From Pseudomonas sp. ADAK18 (GTDB lineage: Bacteria; Pseudomonadota; Gammaproteobacteria; Pseudomonadales; Pseudomonadaceae), in NCBI RefSeq assembly GCF_012935695.1, contig NZ_CP052859.1, forward strand, positions 1,591,001 to 1,655,000: 64,000 bases of DNA. The letters are read 5' to 3'. This document shows, one piece after another, positions 33,400 through 43,159 of the stretch (position 1 is its first letter; every line of letters starts with the position of its first letter). Below the pieces are notes generated by a model. That model was not told where the DNA came from and made no database searches. It worked only from the letters and a program-made list of their open reading frames with translations. A program made the translations under genes and the position numbers.

Positions 33400-36168
33400 A
33401 TGAAACTCACTCTGTTGAAAGAGTTCTTCGCCGGCTTCCTGCGGACCCGGCATATCGCCCGGCACTTCCGGCGTCTGGCCCTGTTTGAAACCTTGACCGA
33501 TGCCAGTGTCAGCCGCGAGGTGCCGCCCACCCTGGCACAAACCCTGGTGACGGCGGCCAATAGTGAGCCCGTGCCGCTGCTGGTTCGCTTGGGCAGTCAT
33601 GTTGACGGCTTGCGCGTCCAGGAAGCCGATGCGCTGCGGGTTCAGTACGGCCTCAATGAAGTCGAGCACGAGCAGCCGCTGCCGTGGTGGGTGCACCTGT
33701 GGCACTGCTACAAAAACCCGTTCAACTTGCTGCTGACCTTGTTGGCGTTAATCTCCTGGCTGACCGACGACATGAAGGCCGCCACGGTGATTTTTTCCAT
33801 GGTGGTGCTGTCGACGTTGCTGCGGTTCTGGCAAGAGGCCAAGTCGAACAAGGCCGCCGATGCCCTCAAGGCCATGGTCAGCAACACCGCCACCGTATTG
33901 CGGCGGGACATGGGCAATGAGCCGGCCCATGGCTTGGGCCGATTCCTCGGTGCGGCAGCGCTGGCGGCCGAAGGCGTGCAGCGTATCGAGTTGCCGATCA
34001 AGCAACTGGTACCGGGTGATCTGATCGTGCTGTCGGCCGGCGACATGATCCCCGCCGATTGCCGCGTACTCAGCGCCAAGGATTTGTTTGTCAGCCAGGC
34101 AGCGATGACCGGTGAGTCCATGCCGGTGGAGAAATTCGCTCAGCAGCAGGACGCCAAGACCCTCAACCCCCTGGACTTGGACAACATCCTGTTCATGGGC
34201 ACCAACGTGGTGTCCGGCGCGGCCACGGCGGTGGTACTGACCACCGGCAACAGCACCTATTTCGGCACCCTGGCCCAGCGGGTCACCGCGACAGATCGGG
34301 TGACGACCTCGTTCCAGCACGGCGTCAACAAGGTCAGTTGGTTGTTGATCCGCTTCATGTTCGTGATGGCGCCGCTGGTACTGTTCATCAACGGTTTCAC
34401 CAAGGGCGACTGGACCGAGGCCCTGTTGTTTGCGCTGTCGATTGCTGTGGGCTTGACCCCGGAAATGCTGCCGATGATCGTCACCTCGACCCTGGCCAAG
34501 GGTGCGGTGTTCCTGTCGCGTAAAAAAGTCATCGTCAAGCGCCTGGACGCGATCCAGAACTTCGGCGCCATGGACGTGCTGTGCACTGACAAGACCGGCA
34601 CCCTGACCCAGGACAAGATCTTCCTCGCACGCCATGTGGACGTGTGGGGCGAAGAGTCGGATGACGTGCTGGAAATGGCTTACCTCAATAGTTACTACCA
34701 GACCGGGCTGAAAAACCTGCTGGACGTAGCGGTGCTGGAACACGTTGAAGTGCACCGCGAGTTGAAAGTCGGTACGGCATTCCAGAAGGTCGACGAGATC
34801 CCGTTCGACTTCAACCGGCGGCGCATGTCGGTGGTGGTGGCCGAGCAGGGCCAGCCACACCTGTTGATCTGCAAGGGCGCCGTGGAAGAAATCCTTGCGG
34901 TGTGCAACAACGTGCGCCACGGCGATATCAACCAGCCGTTGACGGACGAACTGTTGACACAGATTCGCCAGGTCACTGCTGCCTTCAACGAAGAAGGCCT
35001 GCGGGTGGTCGCTGTCGCGGCGCAACCCATGGCGGCTGGGCGCGACACCTACAGCCTGGCCGATGAGCGCGACCTGACCCTGATCGGTTATGTGGCGTTC
35101 CTCGATCCACCTAAAGAAAGCACTGCGCCCGCGCTCAAGGCCCTGAAGGCCCACGGTGTGGCGGTGAAAGTCCTGACCGGCGACAACGAACTGGTGACCG
35201 CGAAGATCTGCCGCGAAGTCGGCCTGGAGCAGCAAGGCCTGCTGATGGGCAACGACATCGAACGCATGAGCGACACGCAACTGGCCCAGGCGGTGGAAAC
35301 CACCAACGTGTTTGCCAAGCTGACGCCGTCCCACAAGGAGCGCATCGTGCGCCTGCTCAAGGCCAACGGCCATGTGGTGGGTTTCATGGGCGACGGTATC
35401 AACGACGCGCCGGCCCTGCGTACCGCGGACATTGGTATTTCGGTGGACAGCGCCGTGGACATCGCCAAAGAAGCGGCCGACATCATTCTGTTGGAAAAGA
35501 GCCTGATGATCCTGGAGGAGGGCGTGCTGGAAGGCCGTCGCACCTTCGCCAACATGCTCAAGTACATCAAGATGACCGCCAGTTCGAACTTCGGCAACGT
35601 GTTCTCGGTGCTGGTGGCCAGTGCCTTTATCCCATTCCTGCCGATGTTGCCGATGCACTTGCTGGTGCAGAACCTGTTGTATGACATTTCGCAGATCGCC
35701 ATTCCATTCGACAACGTCGACGAGGAGATGCTGAGCAAGCCGCAACGTTGGCAGCCCGGTGACGTGGGACGCTTCATGCTGTTCTTCGGGCCCATCAGTT
35801 CGATCTTTGACATCACCACGTTCGCCTTGATGTGGTATGTCTTCGACGCTAATACGCCGGACCATCAAACCCTGTTTCAGTCAGGCTGGTTTGTGGTGGG
35901 ACTGCTGACCCAGACGCTGATCGTGCACATGATCCGTACCCCGAAAATCCCCTTCCTGCAGAGCCGTGCGGCGATGCCGTTGATGGTGATGACGGGCGTG
36001 ATCATGGCGGTGGGGATTTTCCTGCCGATGGGCCCGTTGGCGCATTACTTCAAATTGCAGGCGCTGCCGTCGCTGTATTTCGTGTTTCTGCCGGTGATCC
36101 TGCTGGCGTACATGGCGCTGACTCAGGCGGTGAAAGGTTTCTATATTCGTAAGTTTGGCTGGCAGTGA
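33400..36168 (+). CDS. mgtA: Magnesium-translocating P-type ATPase MgtA
   Basis: Predicted 922-residue P3B-type ATPase that imports Mg2+. The phosphorylated residue is Asp397 in CTDKTGTLTQD. The actuator motif is present as MTGESMPVEK, the hinge as GDGINDAPALRTADIGISVD, and the membrane Pro region as VGLTPEMLPMIV. About ten membrane segments occur, two pairs before the P-domain and six after. The hydrophilic N-terminal extension is typical of MgtA/MgtB. The ATG at 33400 has AGGAG at seven-base spacing. It is 16 bases before mgtC, so the two form an operon under the structured leader, likely induced at low Mg2+. Confidence 0.95.
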   Translation: MKLTLLKEFFAGFLRTRHIARHFRRLALFETLTDASVSREVPPTLAQTLVTAANSEPVPLLVRLGSHVDGLRVQEADALRVQYGLNEVEHEQPLPWWVHLWHCYKNPFNLLLTLLALISWLTDDMKAATVIFSMVVLSTLLRFWQEAKSNKAADALKAMVSNTATVLRRDMGNEPAHGLGRFLGAAALAAEGVQRIELPIKQLVPGDLIVLSAGDMIPADCRVLSAKDLFVSQAAMTGESMPVEKFAQQQDAKTLNPLDLDNILFMGTNVVSGAATAVVLTTGNSTYFGTLAQRVTATDRVTTSFQHGVNKVSWLLIRFMFVMAPLVLFINGFTKGDWTEALLFALSIAVGLTPEMLPMIVTSTLAKGAVFLSRKKVIVKRLDAIQNFGAMDVLCTDKTGTLTQDKIFLARHVDVWGEESDDVLEMAYLNSYYQTGLKNLLDVAVLEHVEVHRELKVGTAFQKVDEIPFDFNRRRMSVVVAEQGQPHLLICKGAVEEILAVCNNVRHGDINQPLTDELLTQIRQVTAAFNEEGLRVVAVAAQPMAAGRDTYSLADERDLTLIGYVAFLDPPKESTAPALKALKAHGVAVKVLTGDNELVTAKICREVGLEQQGLLMGNDIERMSDTQLAQAVETTNVFAKLTPSHKERIVRLLKANGHVVGFMGDGINDAPALRTADIGISVDSAVDIAKEAADIILLEKSLMILEEGVLEGRRTFANMLKYIKMTASSNFGNVFSVLVASAFIPFLPMLPMHLLVQNLLYDISQIAIPFDNVDEEMLSKPQRWQPGDVGRFMLFFGPISSIFDITTFALMWYVFDANTPDHQTLFQSGWFVVGLLTQTLIVHMIRTPKIPFLQSRAAMPLMVMTGVIMAVGIFLPMGPLAHYFKLQALPSLYFVFLPVILLAYMALTQAVKGFYIRKFGWQ

Positions 36169-36184
36169 ACAAGGAAGGTTTTTC

Positions 36185-36901
36185 ATGCAAGCAATCAACA
36201 ACATCAACCTCAATTCCCTGATCGACACCCTGGTCAGCCTCAGTGCGGCCTTCATCCTCGGGGGGCTGATCGGGTTTGAACGTCAATACCGCCAGCGCAC
36301 CGCCGGTTTGCGCACTAATGTGCTGGTGGCGGTGGGGGCGGCGATTTTCGTCGACATGGCCAACCGCCTGGGCGGTGCGGAAGGGGCCGTACGGGTGGTC
36401 GCCTATGTGGTCTCGGGCATCGGTTTTCTGGGCGCAGGTGTGATCATGCGCGAGGAAGGCAATGTGCGCGGCCTGAACACGGCGGCCACCCTGTGGGCCT
36501 CGGCGGCCGTGGGTGCCTGTGCCGGTGCAGACCTGATCCTTGAAGCGCTGCTGGGCACGTTGTTTATCCTGGCGGCCAATACCTTGCTGCGACCTATCGT
36601 TAACAACATCAACCGCCAGCCTCTGGATGTGGTGTCGGCCGAGGTCACCAACATCCTCTACGTGATCGCCCGCCGCACCCAGCAAAAGGCCGTATTGGCC
36701 TTGTTGGAAGCGGAACTGGCGCGGTGTAACTATCCGGCCAGTGACGTCGACGTGCGCCCCTTCGGCAGCGAAGAAGTGGAAATCGAGGCTACCCTGGCGG
36801 TGACGTCGGTGGACGGCGACGAACTGGACGCGCTGGTCTCGCGTATCTCCACCTCGGCCCTGGTGGTGCAAGCTTTCTGGAGCCCGAGTACTACCGATTA
36901 G
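36185..36901 (+). CDS. mgtC: MgtC-family membrane protein
   Basis: Predicted 238-residue protein. The N-terminal half has four to five membrane segments with the family signatures LGGLIGFERQYRQRTAGLRTN and GIGFLGAGVIMREEGNVRGL followed by NTAATLWASAAVGACAG. The C-terminal about 85 residues form the ACT-like cytoplasmic domain. MgtC supports growth at low Mg2+ and intramacrophage survival in other bacteria, partly by affecting the F-ATPase. The ATG at 36185 follows AAGGAAG. Downstream of mgtA by 16 bases, it is co-transcribed. Confidence 0.92.
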   Translation: MQAINNINLNSLIDTLVSLSAAFILGGLIGFERQYRQRTAGLRTNVLVAVGAAIFVDMANRLGGAEGAVRVVAYVVSGIGFLGAGVIMREEGNVRGLNTAATLWASAAVGACAGADLILEALLGTLFILAANTLLRPIVNNINRQPLDVVSAEVTNILYVIARRTQQKAVLALLEAELARCNYPASDVDVRPFGSEEVEIEATLAVTSVDGDELDALVSRISTSALVVQAFWSPSTTD

Positions 36902-37281
36902 CTCATGCTGCTTGTCAGCAAGCGCCATGGCTGTCCTTTGCAGAGAGGAAGAGTGCCGTAGCCTGCCTCCCTCGGTGATTTTTACTATGCTTCTCATGAG
37001 GATAAATCCTACATGTGAGTAGGAATTACCCTTCATCTGGAAAGCGTTTCCATTGCTAATGTTGCGCGCTTGCGCCTAGCCGGTAAGGAAGGTGCTGTTT
37101 TTTAAATAGAGGGCCAGGCTTGTCTGGGAGGCTTGGGAGTACGCAGTGCCGTTCGTCGGAACTGTCATTTCTCACAGGTAGCCAGGCCCCGTGCGGCGTG
37201 TAAGGGTATTGACGCCTTGATGAATTCATCAAGCCGTCAGTGATGGAATCAATGAGGCAGGAGTCTTCTCAAGGGAGTCGC
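36902..37281. promoter_or_regulatory. Intergenic region with a TCCTAC-N6-GTAGGA palindrome
   Basis: The 380 bases between mgtC and the response regulator gene hold no gene. At 37007-37024 TCCTAC and GTAGGA form a perfect palindrome with a six-base spacer, extended by AAA and ATT. Bvg/Evg-class regulators bind inverted TTCCTAC-like repeats, so this may be an autoregulatory site. A partly matching TCCTAC-N6-GTGGAA occurs at about 41586-41603 upstream of the orphan receiver gene. Confidence 0.35.
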
Positions 37282-37908
37282 ATGAGTAAAGCGCTAATAG
37301 TGGATGATCATCCGTTTATTCGGTCAACCGTCAAGTATCTGCTCAGGCAGGAAGGCTTCGACAAGATTTTTGAGGCCGGCAACGGTGCTGATGCCATGCA
37401 GTTCGCCAGGGAGGAACGGCCGGACCTGATCATTCTCGATCTGGCCATGCCGAAGCTGGGTGGGCTGGAGGTGATCAGCCGGGTCAAGGCGTTAGGCCTG
37501 CCGTGCAAGATCCTTGTGCTGACCTCGTACCTGGCGGTGTTTTTTTCCGCGCGCTGCATGCGTGCCGGTGCGATGGGGTTTGTTGCCAAAACCGGTGAGC
37601 TGGACGAGCTGCAAAAAGCCATCAAGGCGGTCATGTCCAACTACAGTTGTTTCCCCAGCCTGCCCACCAGCTCGGTACGCCGGGATGATTTGCAGTCCAC
37701 TGAGCTGGAGTTGGTCGCCGCACTTTCGGACCGTGAACTGACGGTGTTGCAGAAGCTTGCCTTGGGCTTGGGTAATAAGGAAATTGCCGAGGATATGCTG
37801 CTCAGCCACAAAACCATCAGTACCTATAAAACCCGGTTGAAGGAGAAACTGAAGATGTCCTCGGTGGTGCATTTGTCCAAGTTCGCCCAGCGCAATCATC
37901 TGATCTGA
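37282..37908 (+). CDS. NarL/BvgA-type response regulator
   Basis: Predicted 208-residue regulator. The receiver domain (1-120) has the acidic pair in ALIVDDHP, the phosphoacceptor Asp53 in LIILDLAMP, Thr in VLTSYLA and Lys in GFVAKTGE. The LuxR-type helix-turn-helix (about 140-205) reads LSDRELTVLQKLALGLGNKE, then ISTYKTRLKEKL. The ATG at 37282 follows AAGGGAG; longer starts lack one. The sensor kinase gene begins one base after its stop, so they form a BvgAS/EvgAS-like pair. Confidence 0.92.
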   Translation: MSKALIVDDHPFIRSTVKYLLRQEGFDKIFEAGNGADAMQFAREERPDLIILDLAMPKLGGLEVISRVKALGLPCKILVLTSYLAVFFSARCMRAGAMGFVAKTGELDELQKAIKAVMSNYSCFPSLPTSSVRRDDLQSTELELVAALSDRELTVLQKLALGLGNKEIAEDMLLSHKTISTYKTRLKEKLKMSSVVHLSKFAQRNHLI

Positions 37909-37909
37909 G

Positions 37910-40900
37910 ATGACCACATTCCGGGCGTCATGGCTCATCGCATTCCTATGGGTAAGCCTGCTCTCCATGTTGGGAACGGCCCTTGGCGAGCCACACTCGC
38001 TGCGCTTGTTGGGACATTCCAGTCTTGAGGGCCGAACCGTGACGCTGGAGGAGGTCGACTGGCGCTGGTTGCGAGAGCGGCGGATGTTGTCGATGGGGAT
38101 TTCTGCGCCCGATTACTCGCCATTCGAATTGAGCAACAATAACGATGAACTTGAAGGGATTACCGCTGATTACGCGGCGCTGGTTGCCGAGGCGCTAAAT
38201 ATCAAGATCAAGGTCCGGCGTTATGACAACCGGCATGACGTCATCGCCGCCCTCAAGCGTGGCGAGGTCGACTTTCTGGGTTCGGCCAACGGTTACGAGG
38301 CCGCTGACCCACAACTCATCCTGTCGCGCTCCTATGCCAGCGATCAACCCACGCTGGTGACTCGAGCGGGAGATAGTCAGGCTTTAAGCGTCGATCTGGC
38401 GGGCAAGCGTCTGGCGATGCTTTATCACTACATGCAACCTGACGCGGTAAAGGCGTTTTATCCCGATGCCACGTTGCAGCTGTTTCCGTCGACCTTCGAG
38501 GCCATCGGTGCCGTAGCGTTTGGTCGGGCGGATGTCTATCTTGGAGATGCGATCAGCGCCAATTACCTGATCAACAAGAACCACCTGAACAACGTACGAA
38601 TGGCCGACTTTTCGGCACTGGAGGTTAATCCCTTTGCCTTTGCATTCGCGCGGGACAATACCCGTCTATTGCACATCATAAATGCGGCGCTGGCAGTGAT
38701 TCCTGCTAACGAACAGATGGAGATATTGCGCCGCTGGAGTGCGGGTAATCTCGGTTTTATCGGTTCGGAGCGGTTGCGCTTGAGTACCAGCGAACAACGT
38801 TGGCTGGAGAGAAATCCGCGAGTAAAAGTCGCGGTGCTCGACAAGTTCCTGCCGCTTTCATTTTTTAATGAACAGGGTCAGTTTCAAGGCCTGAGTGCCG
38901 AAGTTCTGGCACGGATCAGCTTGCGTACCGGGTTGAAGTTCGATGTGGTGCAGGGCAGCTCGTTATCCCGACAGATTGATCAGGTCAACGCCGGTACCGC
39001 AGACATGATTGCGGTCGTCACTCCCAGCACTGAACGGGCGGACAAGATCCGTTTTACCAGGCCTTACCTGACCAATCCGTTTGTGCTGGTGAGCCGCAAC
39101 AGCGCGAGCAGCCCGGTCACGCTGGAGGATATGTCGGGAAAACGCCTGGCGCTCAATGGTGGTAATGGCATATGGGAAGGGATCGCTCATGAGTTTCCCG
39201 ACATCCGGCTTGTGGACGTTGAAAACCCCGAGCAGGGCATGGCGCTGGTGGCCAACGGAGGTGCCGATGCGACGGTCAACATGCTGATCAGTGCGCGCTA
39301 CATGATCGCCCACCAGTACCGTGATCGCTTGCGGGTGACCAGTACCGTCGGTGCCGAGCCGGCGCAGATCACCTTTGGCGTTAACCGCAGTCAGTTGGAG
39401 TTGTACTCGATCCTGGACAAGGCGCTGTTGAGCATCACGCCCCAGGAAATGGATGAGTTGGCTAACCTCTGGCGCAGTGAAGTGGTGATCGAAGACAGCC
39501 ATTGGCTACGCCATCGCAACACGATTATTCAGGGCTTTGGCCTGGCGGCGTTGCTTTTGCTGATTACCCTGGGGTGGGCCATCTACTTGCGCAGCCTGAT
39601 ACAAAAGCGTGCCCAGGCCGAGCGTGCCCTGAGTGATCAGATGCGTTTCATGGGCGTGTTGATCGATGGTACGCCTCACCCGATTTATGTCCGCGATCGC
39701 CTGGGGCGGCTGATGGCCTGCAACAGCGCCTACCTTGATGTGTTTGGCTTCAAGCTGGAGGAGGTGATAGGCAAGACAGTTGTAGAAACCGACAGCGGCA
39801 ACTCCCCGCAAGCCCAGTCTTATCATGAAGATTATCTGCGATTGATGGAGCGCGGAGAGCCGCAGATTCATGATCGTGTGCTTAAAGTGCCTGGTCGCGC
39901 GATCTTGACCATCTACCACTGGATGCTGCCGTACCGGGACGGTGACGAGAAGGTAGTGGGCATGATCGCCGGCTGGGTGGATGTCAGTGAGCGGCAACTG
40001 TTGCTGGGCCAATTGCAAGAGGCCAAGGACGACGCCGATACGGCTAACCGCGCCAAGACGACGTTCCTGGCGACCATGAGCCATGAGATCCGTACGCCCA
40101 TGAATGCGGTGATCGGCATGATCGAGTTGGCCCTGAAAAATGCCGAGCAGGGCCGGGTGGATCGTGATGCGCTGGAGGTCGCCTCGGTGGCTTCGCGAGG
40201 CATGCTGGAATTGATCGGCGATATTCTCGACGTTGCCCGCATCGAGTCCGGCCATCTGTCCCTGGCCCTGGAACCCTCGAATCTGCGTGAGCAACTGGAG
40301 TCCGTGGCGCGGGTCTTCGAAGGCCTTGCGCGTGCCAAAGGACTGGCGCTGCTGGTGGAGCTTGATCCGTTGATTGATCGCCCTGTGCTAATCGACCCGA
40401 TGCGTTTCAAACAGGTGGTATCCAACCTGCTGAGTAACGCGATCAAGTTCACCGAGAGCGGCCAGGTACGGCTCAGTGCTTATGGATCACCCGCTGTTGC
40501 CAATGGCTATCTGAGTTTGCGGCTATGTGTGGAGGATACCGGTATCGGCATCAGTACCGAAGATCGGCAACGACTGTTCAGCCCGTTTATCCAAGGGGGC
40601 AATAATACTGAGCAATCGGCACGCAGTGGCTCTGGTCTGGGGTTGGTGATCAGTCGCAATCTGTGCGAGATGATGGGCGGTCAGTTGCAGTTGAGCAGCA
40701 TCCTGGGGCAGGGCACGCGGGTGGATGTCACGCTGGCGTTAGCGGTGGCGACGTCACCCCCGGTGCCGGTGATACCCGTTGCGCTGGAAGCGCCACCTGC
40801 TCATGTGTTGAGTATCCTGGTGGTGGATGACTATCCGGCCAATCGCCTGCTGCTAGCTCGGCAATTGAGTTTTCTCGGGCACCGGATCAGTACCGCCGAG

Positions 40901-41539
40901 GATGGTGTGCAGGGTCTGGAGTGCTGGCGGGCCGGGCGCTTTGACGGTGTCATCACCGATTGCAACATGCCCTTCAAGGACGGGTACCAGTTGGCACGGG
41001 ACATTCGTGAGCAAGAGCGCGAACGTGGGCTGGCACCTTGTCTGTTACTGGGGTTTACCGCCAACGCCCGGCCGGAGGAGAAGGAGCGTTGCTTGGAGGC
41101 CGGTATGGACGGCTGCCTGTTCAAACCCACGGGGCTTGAGGATTTACACGCGGCATTGGCTTCGCGGGCGGCCAATCCATCGGTGGCTGAGAACACCCTG
41201 GCTGATATTGACTTGAGCCATCTGGTGAAGCTGACGGGTGATGACGCCGAAGCGATTAGAGAGTTGCTGGCCCCGTTACTCGACAGCCTGTCGGCTGACC
41301 GCGCACTGCTGCCACAACTGCAGCACAAGGTTGATTTTGCCCAGTTGCATGACCTGGCCCACAGGGCCAAGGGTGGCGCGCGCATGGTCAAGGCCCAGGC
41401 GCTGATTATCGGTTGTGAGGCATTGGAAGGTGTCTGTGAGCGCAAGGACCGTGAAGCATTGGCTGCGGCGGTGGAAGGTGTACGCAACGCCATTGATCTG
41501 CTGCATCACACGCTGACCACCTATTGCAATCGGCCTTGA
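37910..41539 (+). CDS. BvgS/EvgS-like hybrid sensor histidine kinase
   Basis: Predicted 1,209-residue unorthodox sensor. After a signal segment (residues 1-27), two periplasmic solute-binding (Venus flytrap) domains lie at about 55-275 and 295-525. A membrane segment follows at about 542-562, then a PAS domain (about 575-690), HisKA with His725 in SHEIRTPMN, and an HATPase with DTGIGIS and SGLGLVIS. A receiver has Asp1017 in VITDCNMPFKDG, and an HPt domain has His1151 in HDLAHRAKGGA. The full phosphorelay His-Asp-His is intact and should feed the adjacent regulator. The flytrap domains imply sensing of a small ligand or periplasmic condition. The length matches BvgS (about 1,238). Confidence 0.94.
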   Translation: MTTFRASWLIAFLWVSLLSMLGTALGEPHSLRLLGHSSLEGRTVTLEEVDWRWLRERRMLSMGISAPDYSPFELSNNNDELEGITADYAALVAEALNIKIKVRRYDNRHDVIAALKRGEVDFLGSANGYEAADPQLILSRSYASDQPTLVTRAGDSQALSVDLAGKRLAMLYHYMQPDAVKAFYPDATLQLFPSTFEAIGAVAFGRADVYLGDAISANYLINKNHLNNVRMADFSALEVNPFAFAFARDNTRLLHIINAALAVIPANEQMEILRRWSAGNLGFIGSERLRLSTSEQRWLERNPRVKVAVLDKFLPLSFFNEQGQFQGLSAEVLARISLRTGLKFDVVQGSSLSRQIDQVNAGTADMIAVVTPSTERADKIRFTRPYLTNPFVLVSRNSASSPVTLEDMSGKRLALNGGNGIWEGIAHEFPDIRLVDVENPEQGMALVANGGADATVNMLISARYMIAHQYRDRLRVTSTVGAEPAQITFGVNRSQLELYSILDKALLSITPQEMDELANLWRSEVVIEDSHWLRHRNTIIQGFGLAALLLLITLGWAIYLRSLIQKRAQAERALSDQMRFMGVLIDGTPHPIYVRDRLGRLMACNSAYLDVFGFKLEEVIGKTVVETDSGNSPQAQSYHEDYLRLMERGEPQIHDRVLKVPGRAILTIYHWMLPYRDGDEKVVGMIAGWVDVSERQLLLGQLQEAKDDADTANRAKTTFLATMSHEIRTPMNAVIGMIELALKNAEQGRVDRDALEVASVASRGMLELIGDILDVARIESGHLSLALEPSNLREQLESVARVFEGLARAKGLALLVELDPLIDRPVLIDPMRFKQVVSNLLSNAIKFTESGQVRLSAYGSPAVANGYLSLRLCVEDTGIGISTEDRQRLFSPFIQGGNNTEQSARSGSGLGLVISRNLCEMMGGQLQLSSILGQGTRVDVTLALAVATSPPVPVIPVALEAPPAHVLSILVVDDYPANRLLLARQLSFLGHRISTAEDGVQGLECWRAGRFDGVITDCNMPFKDGYQLARDIREQERERGLAPCLLLGFTANARPEEKERCLEAGMDGCLFKPTGLEDLHAALASRAANPSVAENTLADIDLSHLVKLTGDDAEAIRELLAPLLDSLSADRALLPQLQHKVDFAQLHDLAHRAKGGARMVKAQALIIGCEALEGVCERKDREALAAAVEGVRNAIDLLHHTLTTYCNRP

Positions 41540-41686
41540 CTGGCATATCGCATTGTTTGCAGTCGCTTGAGGTATTTGGGAGAACTCCTACGCGAAGGTG
41601 GAACAAGGCTGATTTTGTCTTCGGAATATGTCTGGAGAATGGGCCGCTCCTTTCTTCAATGAGCGATGCATGCTCAGGGGTTCACC

Positions 41687-42121
41687 ATGCCAAACAAAGC
41701 ACTGACCATCCTGATCGCCGATGCACAGCACCTGCCACGGCTGTCCATTGAAAAAATGCTCAACCAACTGGGCTACTACCGCATCGTCCCGGTGCAGACC
41801 TTCGAAGAGGTACTGATACTTACGGCCCTGCCGGCAGAGCCATTTGACGTTCTGATTTTCAACGCAGGCCTGGTCACGGGTGATGACGAGGTCGCAGCCT
41901 TCCAGCAACAACACCCGCAGATTCGCCATGTATTGGTCTACGACGATCAGGAACGGAGTACGGCCGCTGTTGCGACACCTTCGCTCGTTGTGCGATTGCC
42001 GGGGGTGCCAGACAGCATCAACCTTGAGCATTTCATGGACATCATCGACCCTCCGTCATCGGCTACCGGCTTACGGGTGCTGCCGTGGCTGCGGGAGTTG
42101 TCCCGCAGCCGAGCCCATTAG
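41687..42121 (+). CDS. Orphan degenerate receiver-domain protein
   Basis: Predicted 144-residue protein with receiver-like beginning ([21 protein letters not shown]) but no output domain. The second residue of the usual acidic pair is Ala (IADAQ), and the phosphoacceptor position is Asn59 (FDVLIFNAG), so phosphorylation by the usual chemistry is not expected. The ATG at 41687 is preceded by CAGGGG. It lies 147 bases after the hybrid kinase gene on the same strand and may modulate it by binding, as pseudo-receivers can. Its last four bases overlap the convergent aldo/keto reductase gene. Confidence 0.72.
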   Translation: MPNKALTILIADAQHLPRLSIEKMLNQLGYYRIVPVQTFEEVLILTALPAEPFDVLIFNAGLVTGDDEVAAFQQQHPQIRHVLVYDDQERSTAAVATPSLVVRLPGVPDSINLEHFMDIIDPPSSATGLRVLPWLRELSRSRAH

Positions 42122-42921
42122 TCCCAGTTCGGCGCGATACCCTTGGGACTGGTCAGGCGATGGCCGCGTTCCAGCCCAGCGATCTGGGCCATGTCGGCCT
42201 CGCTCAAGGTCAGCTCCAGGGTCTTGAGGTTGCTTTGCAGATTGGCACGCTGGGTCGAAGAAGGGATTACCGCGTAGCCCAATTGCATGGCCCAGGCCAG
42301 GGTGACTTGTGCAGCGGTGGCGTGATGGCGTTCGGCGATCTGTTGGATGATCGGATCTTTCAGCACTTCGCCGTAGGCCAGGGTCATGTAGGACGTGATC
42401 TGAATGCCTTGGGATTTGGCGAACCCCACCACGGTACGGTTTTGCAGGTACGGGTGCAGTTCGATCTGGTTAGTGGCGATGTTCTCGGCGCCCACGGCGG
42501 CAATCGCTTGTTTCATCAGGTCGACGGTGAAGTTGGATATGCCTATTTGTCGCGTCAGGCCCAGGCGCTTGGCTTCCAGCAACTGGCCCATGAATTCGGC
42601 GACCGGTACCTGGTCTTCCGGCGATGGCCAGTGGATCAGCGTCAGGTCCAGGTAATCGGTCTGGAGCTTGCGCAGGCTTTCCTTGAGGCTGGGGATCAAC
42701 AGTCCTTCGGCGAAATGGGCGATCCAGATTTTGCTGGTGATAAACAGCTCGTCCCGTGGGATACCACTGTCAGCAATGGCTTGGCCGACGTCGGCTTCGT
42801 TTTCGTAGATTTGCGCGGTATCGATGACGCGGTAACCCAGTTCAAGGCCGGTACTGACGGAATCGATGACGACCTGGCCTTGCAGGCGAAAGGTGCCGAG
42901 GCCGAATGCGGGAATAGACAT
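42118..42921 (-). CDS. dkgB: Aldo/keto reductase (2,5-diketo-D-gluconate reductase B-like)
   Basis: Predicted 267-residue NADPH-dependent reductase. The catalytic tetrad is complete: Asp34 and Tyr39 ([11 protein letters not shown]), Lys64 (ITSKIW) and His97 (LIHWP). The C-terminal cofactor segment [15 protein letters not shown] is conserved. Length and sequence match the DkgB group, which reduces 2,5-diketogluconate, methylglyoxal and related carbonyls. The ATG at 42921 has AGGAG upstream. It is convergent with the receiver gene; the physiological substrate is uncertain. Confidence 0.88.
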   Translation of the reverse strand: MSIPAFGLGTFRLQGQVVIDSVSTGLELGYRVIDTAQIYENEADVGQAIADSGIPRDELFITSKIWIAHFAEGLLIPSLKESLRKLQTDYLDLTLIHWPSPEDQVPVAEFMGQLLEAKRLGLTRQIGISNFTVDLMKQAIAAVGAENIATNQIELHPYLQNRTVVGFAKSQGIQITSYMTLAYGEVLKDPIIQQIAERHHATAAQVTLAWAMQLGYAVIPSSTQRANLQSNLKTLELTLSEADMAQIAGLERGHRLTSPKGIAPNWD

Positions 42922-43056
42922 GAATGACTCCTGATGGGGCGTGAACAATGGTGTCGAGTATCCGCCCCCGGTTCCTTGAGAAAAACCGCCGAATCCGAAA
43001 AGGACTCTTTACCAAAAGTCATGAGTGTCAGGGAAACTTGAGTCGCGAAGAGTCCC

Positions 43057-43159
43057 CGTAGCCGCTGTCGAGCCCAAGCGAGGCTGCGTAGGTCGCACCT
43101 CGGTTACCCCTCCGAGTCGCATTCGACGCAGCCTCGCTTGGGCTCGACAGCGGCTACGG
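43057..43159. repeat. REPIN-like inverted repeat, type 2, overlapping the btuF stop
   Basis: Perfect 33-base inverted arms lie at 43057-43089 and 43127-43159 (CCGTAGCCGCTGTCGAGC at one end). The arm type is the same as at 27217-27321. The right arm contains the TAG stop of the minus-strand btuF gene (43154-43156), so the repeat supplies the end of that coding sequence. Confidence 0.88.

Noticed and set aside
33748..35868. 706-codon minus-strand frame opposite mgtA
   Set aside because: It is fully explained as a shadow of the MgtA coding sequence; it has no start context or domain.
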